A stretch of DNA of 5,094 bases, from the NCBI GenBank assembly GCA_029267975.1, contig JAJUHH010000229.1:1-5094 (forward strand). Reading direction: 5' to 3'. This DNA is from Clostridiales bacterium. GTDB taxonomy: Bacteria; Bacillota; Clostridia; Lachnospirales; Lachnospiraceae. A program made the position numbers and the translations under genes. Below the pieces are notes generated by a model, which had not been told where the DNA came from, did no database searches, and worked only from the letters and a program-made list of their open reading frames with translations. Of this stretch, positions 1 to 5,094 are shown piece after piece (within the stretch, counting starts at the first letter, position 1; the number at the start of each line of letters is the position of its first letter).

Positions 1-1589
1 ATTATTTTACTGCTTTGGTACATATACCTGCAGCGGAGCTGACCAATCAAAGTGTTTATCAGTTCGGCTATTCGGCAATCCCGGCTCTATATGCGCCTAT
101 CAGTTTGGAAAGCTTAGAAGCTTCGGGAATAGTCCGGTTACGCAATATCCCAACCTTCAATCTTCTGGGGCAGGGGGTACTGATCGGTATTGTAGATACC
201 GGCATTGATTATACGAATCCTATCTTTATTAACGCGGATAATACCAGCAGAATCGCCTACCTCTGGGATCAAACCATCCAGACCGGTCCGCCCCCTATGT
301 CAAGAAACTTCGGAACGCTCTATACCAAGGAGCAGCTTAATCAGGCACTGGCCAGTGATAATCCCCTGGAGGTCGTTCCAAGTACGGATACTGTTGGACA
401 TGGTACCATGGTGGCCGGAATTGCGGGAGGAAATGCCAATGCTGATGCAAATTTCTATGGCATTGCTCCGGGATCAGAGTTCATTGTCGTTAAGCTGAAA
501 CCTGCTAAAAAAGTACTGAAGCGATTTTTTATGGTTCCCGAAGATGTCTTATGCTATCAGGAGAGCGATATTATATTTGCAATTAGAACCATTCTTGACC
601 TGGCATATGAAATGCGCCGCCCTATTGCCTTGTGTCTGGCATTGGGATCGAGTCAGGGAGGTCATGACGGAAGAGGTCGGCTTGCACGTTATCTTTCTGT
701 TGTCGGTGCAGCACCAGGTGTTGTTATTGTGGTTGCAGCAGGCAATGAAGGCAATAGCAGAAGGCATTTTTCAGGAATGGCTAATGCGGTAACCGGGTAT
801 GATGTAGTCGAACTTAACGTGGGTGAAAATGAGCATGGATTTTCCATGGAGCTCTGGGGGCAGGCGCCTAGCATTTTCTCTATTGATATTCTGTCCCCTT
901 CCGGAGAATATGTTCCCAGAATTGCCGTGGGAATGGATGAAAACAGGGAAATCTCATTCATATTTGAGAGAACAATTATTTATGTGGATTATCAGATGGT
1001 GGAGGGCTTTACCGGTGACCAGCTGATCCTGCTTCGCTTTGAAAATCCAGCGCCGGGGATCTGGCGCTTTAATGTATATGAGCGGGGAGACCTGCATCTG
1101 GGCTTTAATATTTGGCTACCCATGGGGAATCTCATTAGTCAGAACACCTTTTTTGTAAGGTCGGATCCTTATACGACCATCCTCTCAGCAGGCAATGCAC
1201 CGGTTCCGATTACAGTATCTGCTTACAATGATCTGGACGACAGCCTATATATTAATTCCAGCAGGGGCTATACCAGACTGGGAATGATCGAACCCAGTGT
1301 AGTGGCACCAGGCGTGGGTGTTGTAGGTCCTACATTGGACCAGGGCTTTACCACCTATGAGGGAACCAGTGTTGCCGCTGCACATACCACAGGGGTTGCA
1401 GCCCTGCTTCTGGAATGGGCAGATGTTCGGAATAATCTTCCGGGAATGAGCTCTGTGGAATTTAAGAAGCTTGTCATAAGAGGTGCAAGAAGAGATCCGG
1501 ATATACAATATCCCAACAGAGATTGGGGTTATGGAATACTAGATGTATTTAATATATTTGACAGCCTCCGCACAGGAGTAGTTGTCTGA
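1..1589 (+). CDS. CspA-like subtilisin-family (S8) serine protease, catalytically intact, 5' end cut by window
   Basis: This is a subtilisin-like serine endopeptidase. The reading frame is open to the left edge (first full codon at position 3), so the TTG at 15 is not a real start. Alignment with the downstream paralogue puts about 40 residues outside the window. Numbering from codon 15, the triad is complete: Asp61 in GIVDTGIDY (codon 195-197), His129 in GHGTMVAG (399-401) and Ser452 in EGTSVAAAH (1368-1370). The oxyanion Asn244 lies in AAGNEGN. Between Asn244 and Ser452 is a beta-rich insert (about 260-385, containing ILSPSGEY, GIWRF and FNIWLP) that fits the jelly-roll insert of clostridial Csp proteases. 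The N-terminal part before Asp61 resembles the short prodomain of that family. The C-terminus ends in YPNRDWGYG. By family knowledge, CspB cleaves the spore cortex-lytic proenzyme SleC; that this protein does so is inference, as no sleC is visible. The promoter lies outside the window. Many Lachnospiraceae carry several such paralogues, so the substrate is uncertain. Confidence 0.93.
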   Translation, partial: YFTALVHIPAAELTNQSVYQFGYSAIPALYAPISLESLEASGIVRLRNIPTFNLLGQGVLIGIVDTGIDYTNPIFINADNTSRIAYLWDQTIQTGPPPMSRNFGTLYTKEQLNQALASDNPLEVVPSTDTVGHGTMVAGIAGGNANADANFYGIAPGSEFIVVKLKPAKKVLKRFFMVPEDVLCYQESDIIFAIRTILDLAYEMRRPIALCLALGSSQGGHDGRGRLARYLSVVGAAPGVVIVVAAGNEGNSRRHFSGMANAVTGYDVVELNVGENEHGFSMELWGQAPSIFSIDILSPSGEYVPRIAVGMDENREISFIFERTIIYVDYQMVEGFTGDQLILLRFENPAPGIWRFNVYERGDLHLGFNIWLPMGNLISQNTFFVRSDPYTTILSAGNAPVPITVSAYNDLDDSLYINSSRGYTRLGMIEPSVVAPGVGVVGPTLDQGFTTYEGTSVAAAHTTGVAALLLEWADVRNNLPGMSSVEFKKLVIRGARRDPDIQYPNRDWGYGILDVFNIFDSLRTGVVV

Positions 1590-1608
1590 AGGGATGCCGT
1601 GAGTTTGC

Positions 1609-3309
1609 ATGACAGAGGAAGAAAGAAGCAAAATAGTCAGCCAGGACTATGCAGATATTATCATCAATTATATTAATAATCCGCAGTTTCTTGAGCAAAT
1701 TCCCAATGCAACCGTTCAGATCATGAATGTGGGTTATGCTGTTGCCTACCTTCCTGTTGCCCAAGCGCTGGCCAGAGGAACAAGGAGTTACGGATTTGCC
1801 GCTTGGCCTTATTTGTTTGGCTTGACCAGCGAAGTGGCTCTGGAAGCATCCGGAGTAACAGTAGTGCGCACATTTCCTGACTTTAACCTTCGTGGACAGG
1901 GTGTGCTGATCGGAATCGTTGATACAGGCATTAATTATAATCTGCCAGCGTTTAAAAGAGAGGACGGCAGCACAAAGCTATTATCCATATGGGATCAAAC
2001 CATACAAAACGGCCCCTTTCCCTATGACTATGGGTTTGGAACAGAGTATACCCAGGATGAGATCAATCAGGCATTGCAAGCGGAGAACCCGCTGGAGATC
2101 GTCCCCAGTACGGATACCAACGGTCATGGTACAATGCTGGCGGGGATAGCGGTCGGCAGTGAGAACAGCTCGGCAGATTTCGCTGGTGTGGCACCGGATG
2201 CGGAGTTAATCGTAGTTAAGCTGATGGATGCCAAGAACTATCTGCGGGAGTTCTTTGGAGTGCCGGAAGGGGTGGTCTGTTATCAGGAAAATTCCATTAT
2301 GTGGGGCGTGCAATATTGCTTACAGGTGGCCAGAGATTTAAACAGACCCATTGCAGTAGCGCTGGCATTGGGCAATTCCCTGGATGCACATGACGGTGCT
2401 TCGGCTTTAAGTAATTTCTTATCCGTCGTGGCTGATTTTCCCAGAGTTGCTATTGTAACCTCCATTGGAAACGAGGGTAATAAGGGAAGACATTTTCGCG
2501 GAAATATTACTCCCTCCAACCAAACCTCTACCGTTGAGCTTAATGTCGGAGAAGAGGATAAAAATTTCACCATGGTGCTTTGGGGGGATTCCCCCGGGAT
2601 TTTCAGTGTTGATATTCTCTCACCCTCCGGTGAATATATTCCCCGTATTCCAGCCGGCTTGCAGGTTAACAGAGATATTTCCTTTATCTTCGAGGAAACG
2701 GATATTAACATAGTTTATCAGACGGTTGAAAGCTTTACCGGTGACCAACAGATCATGTTTCGCTTTCACAATACTTCCGCCGGCATATGGAGATTCACGG
2801 TATATGGACAGGGAGACCTGGCCTCCAGCTTTAATATATGGCTTCCCATGGGGGATATGATATCTTCGGAAACCTATTTCATTCAGCCGGATATTTACAC
2901 CACTATTCTGTCGCCGGGGGCAGCGGAGATTCCTATCACCGTAACAGCCTATAATGCAATCAGCGGTACCTTGTATGTAAATGCCAGCAGGGGCTATACC
3001 CGTACCAATTTAGTGAAACCTGATTTTGCAGCTCCGGGTGTAAACTATGTTGCACCGAATTTAACAGGGGGATATGTAAACTTTACCGGTACAGGGGTAG
3101 CTTCTGCCCATACAGCCGGGATAGCTGCACTCATGCTGGAGTGGGGGATTGTGCGGGGAAATCAACCCTTATTAAATACCACTGATATAAAAAAGTACCT
3201 TATTCGGGGAGCAAAAAGAAGCAGCACTCTGGTCTATCCTAACCGAGACTGGGGCTACGGGGTGCTGGATCTTTATAATACCTTTAACGCCTTAAGAATC
3301 AATCTATAA
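1609..3309 (+). CDS. CspA-like subtilase paralogue with catalytic Ser replaced by Gly (probable pseudoprotease)
   Basis: This complete 566-residue paralogue of the upstream protease starts 19 bases after its stop, suggesting one operon. The residue offset between the two is 44 at the Asp, His, Asn and Ser positions, so they align without a net gap across about 390 residues. Asp105 (GIVDTGINY), His173 (GHGTMLAG) and oxyanion Asn288 (IGNEGN) are kept. The serine motif reads FTGTGVASAH, with Gly496 (GGG, 3094-3096) where the upstream gene has Ser (AGT). Without the nucleophile, normal proteolysis and prodomain self-cleavage should be lost. The frame is otherwise intact and well conserved, including the jelly-roll-like insert (about 305-430) and the C-terminal YPNRDWGYG, so it is not a decayed gene. 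No signal peptide or membrane segment is seen at the N-terminus (MTEEERSKIV). The start is placed at ATG 1609; the nearest AAGGG (1589-1593) is 15 bases away, so initiation may depend on coupling to the upstream gene. Clostridial CspC and CspA are known pseudoproteases in germinant signalling; a similar role here is inference. Confidence 0.93.
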   Translation: MTEEERSKIVSQDYADIIINYINNPQFLEQIPNATVQIMNVGYAVAYLPVAQALARGTRSYGFAAWPYLFGLTSEVALEASGVTVVRTFPDFNLRGQGVLIGIVDTGINYNLPAFKREDGSTKLLSIWDQTIQNGPFPYDYGFGTEYTQDEINQALQAENPLEIVPSTDTNGHGTMLAGIAVGSENSSADFAGVAPDAELIVVKLMDAKNYLREFFGVPEGVVCYQENSIMWGVQYCLQVARDLNRPIAVALALGNSLDAHDGASALSNFLSVVADFPRVAIVTSIGNEGNKGRHFRGNITPSNQTSTVELNVGEEDKNFTMVLWGDSPGIFSVDILSPSGEYIPRIPAGLQVNRDISFIFEETDINIVYQTVESFTGDQQIMFRFHNTSAGIWRFTVYGQGDLASSFNIWLPMGDMISSETYFIQPDIYTTILSPGAAEIPITVTAYNAISGTLYVNASRGYTRTNLVKPDFAAPGVNYVAPNLTGGYVNFTGTGVASAHTAGIAALMLEWGIVRGNQPLLNTTDIKKYLIRGAKRSSTLVYPNRDWGYGVLDLYNTFNALRINL

Positions 3310-3418
3310 ACCTTCTTAGAAAATATTATAGCAAATAAATGTATAAACTTTCCCATTTTACAAACAATAGTATCAGATAGCAAATGTAACATTTTCATTT
3401 CATCAAAATATGTAAAAC

Positions 3419-3423
3419 GGAGG
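3419..3423 (+). promoter_or_regulatory. Ribosome binding site of spoVT
   Basis: GGAGG lies 10 bases before ATG 3434, slightly long but with a strong core, and supports that start. The 124-base gap after the subtilase stop (3310-3433) is AT-rich. I see no clear terminator in it and no convincing sigma-G or sigma-A promoter. A TTTACA at 3357-3362 resembles a -35 box but has no good -10 at normal spacing. Confidence 0.75.
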
Positions 3424-3433
3424 AAGATCTTGT

Positions 3434-3982
3434 ATGAAAGCAACTGGAATTGTAAGAAGAATAGATGATCTTGGTCGTGTTGTGGTTCCCAAAGAAATAA
3501 GGCGTACTTTACGTATTAGAGAAGGAGATCCTCTTGAAATTTTTACGGACCGGGAGGGTGAGATCATCTTAAAGAAGTATTCACCGATCGGTGAACTGGG
3601 TCAATTTGCGAAGCAATATGCGGATTCCTTAGCGCAAACCTCCGGACATATTGTGGCGATAACAGATAAGGATCAATTTATCGCGGTGGCGGGGCCTACA
3701 AAGAAGGATCTGATTACCAAGAGTATCAGTCATGATTTGGAAGAGATTATCAATGAAAGAGAGACCATTCTTGCATCAAAGGAAGATAAAAATTATGTCA
3801 GGATCATGAATGAAGATGATTCCGAATTCGTGTATGAAGCAATTACACCCATTATCAGCGAAGGTGATGCGATTGGAGCTGTAATCCTGCTGACCAAGGA
3901 TGCGAAGACTAAATTCGGAGAGCTGGAGACAAAGCTTGCGGCTACGGCAGCAGCGTTCTTGGGAAGGCAGATGGAACAGTGA
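3434..3982 (+). CDS. spoVT: Stage V sporulation protein T, AbrB-family transcriptional regulator
   Basis: This 182-residue protein is close to the usual SpoVT length (about 178 in Bacillus subtilis). Residues 1 to about 50 form a swapped-hairpin AbrB/SpoVT DNA-binding domain, with the hallmark stretch TGIVRRIDDLGRVVVPKEIR at the N-terminus, followed by LRIREGDPLEIF and the strand GEIILKKY. Residues from about 55 to 180 form the GAF-like C-terminal domain (ADSLAQTSGHIVAITD, then VYEAITPIISEGDAIGAVIL, ending LAATAAAFLGRQMEQ). This two-domain layout separates SpoVT from the short AbrB and Abh proteins. In Bacillus it acts in the forespore, tuning the sigma-G regulon and spore coat and germination properties. 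Its own gene is forespore-controlled there; I could not identify the matching promoter here. It lies downstream of two subtilases of a germination-associated family and upstream of mazG, the latter echoing the Bacillus spoVT region. No truncation or unusual residue is seen. Confidence 0.96.
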   Translation: MKATGIVRRIDDLGRVVVPKEIRRTLRIREGDPLEIFTDREGEIILKKYSPIGELGQFAKQYADSLAQTSGHIVAITDKDQFIAVAGPTKKDLITKSISHDLEEIINERETILASKEDKNYVRIMNEDDSEFVYEAITPIISEGDAIGAVILLTKDAKTKFGELETKLAATAAAFLGRQMEQ

Positions 3983-4016
3983 TAGTTTGAGTTACTAAGA
4001 GACGGGAACAGGTGCA

Positions 4017-4063
4017 GACACTGAGGTGTCAGTCTGAAAATCAAAGACTGCAATTTATTGTTC
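4017..4063 (+). terminator. Possible weak terminator downstream of spoVT, within the left arm of the inverted repeat
   Basis: Two local hairpins follow the spoVT stop by about 35 bases. GACAC (4017-4021) pairs with GTGTC (4026-4030) around a TGAG loop. CAGTCT (4030-4035) pairs with AGACTG (4045-4050) around a 9-base loop. A T-rich but interrupted tract (about 4053-4063) follows the second. The stems are short and the tail is not a clean T-run, so this is a tentative call. This fold competes with pairing to the right arm. Confidence 0.25.
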
Positions 4064-4118
4064 TAAAGGAAGAAAAAGCAGGCATAAAAATGCAAATATA
4101 GCTTGAGCAACTTTGCGG

Positions 4119-4129
4119 GCACGCCGTGC
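4119..4129. other. Small apical hairpin GCAC-GCC-GTGC
   Basis: A perfect four-pair stem (4119-4122 with 4126-4129) with a three-base loop is the first of three hairpins at the apex of the long inverted repeat. Alternative pairing of GGCA (4118-4121) with TGCC (4150-4153), enclosing the next hairpin, is also possible. It has no GGA loop on either strand. Confidence 0.45.
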
Positions 4130-4130
4130 A

Positions 4131-4146
4131 TGAACATCCATGTTCA
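4131..4146 (-). other. Apical hairpin with ATGGAT hexaloop on the minus strand (CsrA-site-like)
   Basis: The arms TGAAC and GTTCA form a perfect five-pair stem closed by C-G. On the minus strand the loop reads ATGGAT. The core ACAUGGAUGU differs at one base from the ACARGGAUGU core of the CsrA selection consensus. This is seen in sequence; binding and minus-strand transcription are inference. Confidence 0.5.
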
Positions 4147-4154
4147 GCATGCCT

Positions 4155-4178
4155 TATCAGGCCATCCTTGGCCTGATA
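4155..4178 (-). other. Apical hairpin with AAGGAT hexaloop on the minus strand (CsrA-site-like)
   Basis: TATCAGGCCA (4155-4164) is a perfect reverse complement of 4169-4178, giving up to ten pairs and a four-base loop. Counted from the last C-G pair, the minus-strand loop is the hexaloop AAGGAT, the same ANGGAN arrangement as the neighbouring hairpin. The two GGA motifs are 28 bases apart. No T-tract follows on either strand, so it is not an intrinsic terminator. Confidence 0.5.
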
Positions 4179-4362
4179 TCCCTCAAGCTAGGACGCATTT
4201 TCATGCCTGCTTCTTCTTCCTTAAGAACATTCACGATTTTGTCTGATGTTTTCAAACTGATCCCCTCAGCGTCTGCTCCTGTTCCCTGTCATTGGCTCTT
4301 ATACAATATAATATTCATAAAATCGATAGCATGCTGCCTTTAATTACAAACTGATTACCCTC

Positions 4363-4376
4363 TCCTGCTCCCCGTC
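4363..4376. repeat. Third, diverged copy of the inverted-repeat end motif
   Basis: Fourteen bases, TCCTGCTCCCCGTC, match the right-arm end TCCTGTTCCCTGTC (4277-4290) at 12 of 14 positions in the same orientation. The left-arm end 4001-4013 is the inverted counterpart with one base fewer. It lies outside the long palindrome and has no obvious partner, so it may be a solitary remnant of the same repeat family. The match is short and could be chance. Confidence 0.4.
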
Positions 4377-4422
4377 CCTTTGTCATACCTTTGTTGCATA
4401 TACCTATTATTTTCTCCTTTGC

Positions 4423-4452
4423 TTGTATAAATTGCGGCGATTCTGTTATAAT
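4423..4452 (+). promoter_or_regulatory. Sigma-A-type promoter of mazG, with extended -10
   Basis: A consensus TATAAT at 4447-4452 is preceded by TG one base upstream (TGTTATAAT from 4444), an extended -10. The -35 is weak: TTGTAT at 4423-4428 with an 18-base spacer. Transcription would start near 4459, leaving a leader of about 50 bases before the mazG ATG. This gives mazG its own housekeeping promoter, separate from spoVT. Confidence 0.7.
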
Positions 4453-4496
4453 ATGGCTGTATAAGGATAATAATAGGGTTAGAAGGAACAGAAGAT

Positions 4497-4502
4497 AAGG
4501 AG
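4497..4502 (+). promoter_or_regulatory. Ribosome binding site of mazG
   Basis: AAGGAG sits 7 bases before ATG 4510, near-ideal spacing, and fixes that start. Confidence 0.85.
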
Positions 4503-4509
4503 AAGCAAT

Positions 4510-5094
4510 ATGAAAAGCTATAGCTTTGAAGAATTTATGAATATAATACGGAAGCTGAGAAGTGAGGACGGATGCCCCTGGGACAGGGAGCAGACACATG
4601 AAAGCCTGAAGCCCTGCCTGATTGAAGAGTGTTATGAGACAATAGAAGCAATTAATAATAAGGATAATGAGAATCTGTGTGAGGAATTGGGTGATCTTAT
4701 GCTACAGGTAGCACTCCACAGTGTGATAGCAGAGGAGATGAAGGAATTTGAGATAAATGACGTAATTTCCATGGTTGCTGAGAAAATGATCCGTAGGCAT
4801 CCCCATGTATTTGGCGATGAGGTCGTAACTGATTCACAGGGTGTCCTTAAAAACTGGGAGGAGATTAAGAAGAAGGAAAAGAAGGCGGAGAATATTGCCC
4901 AGGAACTTCTTGAGGTACCCAAAGCATTTCCTGCCATGCTGCGTGCAGAAAAGATACAGAAAAAAGCAGCTAAGGCCGGAAGAGAATTTGCTGACGAAAA
5001 ACAGATATTTGCAAAAATACGGGAAGAGCTGAAAATGCTTGAAGAAGCATGTGAGGCGGGGAATATAGGAAATTTGTCTGATAGATATGGAGAA
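4510..5094 (+). CDS. mazG: MazG nucleoside triphosphate pyrophosphohydrolase, 3' end cut by window
   Basis: The visible 195 residues run off the right edge in an open frame. The family usually has about 255-270 residues, so roughly 60-75 are missing. MazG hydrolyses (d)NTPs to the monophosphate and pyrophosphate, cleaning the nucleotide pool. The N-terminal MazG domain is clear: LRSEDGCPWDREQTHESL (about 16-33), then the metal-binding helices with EECYE (Glu39, Glu40, Glu43) and EELGDLMLQV (Glu59, Asp62), then the conserved RRHPHVFG (95-102) and NWEEIKKKEK (115-124). Residues 136-195 (VPKAFPAMLRAEKIQKKAAK onward) begin the second MazG-like half, whose metal-binding motif would lie outside the window. 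Unlike Bacillus YabN, there is no tetrapyrrole-methylase domain in front of the MazG part. A good promoter and ribosome binding site precede it. The spoVT-mazG order agrees with the Bacillus neighbourhood, where small sporulation and cell-division genes usually follow; those are not visible here. Confidence 0.95.
   Translation, partial: MKSYSFEEFMNIIRKLRSEDGCPWDREQTHESLKPCLIEECYETIEAINNKDNENLCEELGDLMLQVALHSVIAEEMKEFEINDVISMVAEKMIRRHPHVFGDEVVTDSQGVLKNWEEIKKKEKKAENIAQELLEVPKAFPAMLRAEKIQKKAAKAGREFADEKQIFAKIREELKMLEEACEAGNIGNLSDRYGE

Larger units (their letters stand above)
4001..4290. repeat. Large imperfect inverted repeat (290 bp) forming a long branched hairpin
   Basis: This element fills most of the gene-free 3983-4509 stretch. 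The left arm pairs with the right arm in blocks: 4001-4026 with 4264-4290 (24 pairs, one bulged base at 4287); 4029-4040 with 4249-4260 (11 pairs); 4059-4093 with 4195-4229 (32 pairs); and 4099-4107 with 4182-4190 (9 perfect pairs). That is 76 Watson-Crick pairs. Position 4041-4058 against 4230-4248 is an unmatched internal loop. A further AAGAG at 3997-4001 mirrors CTCTT at 4296-4300. The apex, 4108-4181, carries three small hairpins. No target-site duplication is evident. It could be a non-autonomous mobile repeat, a structured RNA, or a barrier to read-through between spoVT and mazG. It is too long, and lacks a T-tract at its base, for an ordinary intrinsic terminator. I do not recognise it as a named family. 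Confidence 0.85.

Noticed and set aside
15..17. TTG as the start of the first subtilase
   Set aside because: The frame is open upstream to the window edge, and alignment with the paralogue shows that about 40 residues lie outside the window.
2283..2711. 142-codon minus-strand reading frame inside the second subtilase
   Set aside because: It is the antisense shadow of strongly conserved subtilase coding sequence; a shorter equivalent shadow appears at the matching place in the first paralogue (689-961).
3341..3372. GTATA and AATAGTA words as a possible sigma-G promoter of spoVT
   Set aside because: The spacing of about 21 bases is too long and the -10 matches only 5 of 7 positions.
4157..4288. 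Minus-strand open stretch of 43 codons in the right arm (contains VNVLKEEEAGMKM from about 4234), with a similar peptide VLKEEKAGIKM readable on the + strand in the left arm
   Set aside because: Half of the six arm differences examined are synonymous in this frame, so an inverted duplicated gene fragment is conceivable. However, there is no ATG start with a ribosome binding site, the left copy has a frame break and early stop, and I recognise no family. The palindrome explains the similarity without coding.
4140..4343. + strand reading frame of 67 codons across the right arm
   Set aside because: It overlaps the hairpins, has no ribosome binding site and shows no recognisable protein pattern.
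4297..4350. AT-rich tract that could hold a minus-strand promoter for the palindrome (TATAAG and TATATT words)
   Set aside because: No -35-like hexamer stands at suitable spacing from any of the -10-like words, so I do not call a promoter.

Overview
The window most likely comes from a spore-forming, low-to-mid GC anaerobe of the Clostridia, probably a Lachnospiraceae-type Bacillota. The evidence is a full-length SpoVT sporulation regulator, a stand-alone MazG, and two tandem subtilases of the CspA-like (clostridial spore-germination) type. All four genes lie on the + strand.

Positions 1-3309 hold two tandem paralogous S8 proteases. The first is cut by the left edge (about 40 N-terminal residues missing) and has an intact Asp/His/Ser triad. 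The second is complete (566 aa) and aligns with the first without a gap from the catalytic Asp to the catalytic Ser, but its Ser is replaced by Gly. The pair therefore looks like one active protease plus one pseudoprotease, a division of labour known from the clostridial Csp germination proteins. Neither shows a secretion signal (the N-terminus is visible only for the second).

Positions 3434-3982 encode SpoVT, a forespore regulator with an AbrB-type DNA-binding domain and a GAF-like sensor domain. Positions 4510-5094 encode the first 195 residues of MazG, an NTP pyrophosphohydrolase cut by the right edge. The order spoVT then mazG matches the Bacillus spoVT-yabM-yabN neighbourhood with the yabM position absent.

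The 527-bp gap between spoVT and mazG (3983-4509) contains no convincing gene. Most of it is a 290-bp imperfect inverted repeat (4001-4290), with arms of roughly 100 nt that make 76 Watson-Crick pairs. Its apex carries three short hairpins. Read on the minus strand, two of these hairpins show ANGGAN hexaloops closed by C-G, the geometry of CsrA-binding hairpins. All four A/C mismatches in the long stem become G-U wobbles on the minus strand, which hints at a minus-strand structured RNA, although no good minus-strand promoter was seen. A diverged copy of the arm end lies just outside at 4363-4376, so the element may instead be a non-autonomous repeat. A good extended -10 promoter for mazG follows at 4423-4452.

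The main items for follow-up are the active/inactive subtilase pair beside a forespore regulator, and the large palindromic element with its twin GGA loops.
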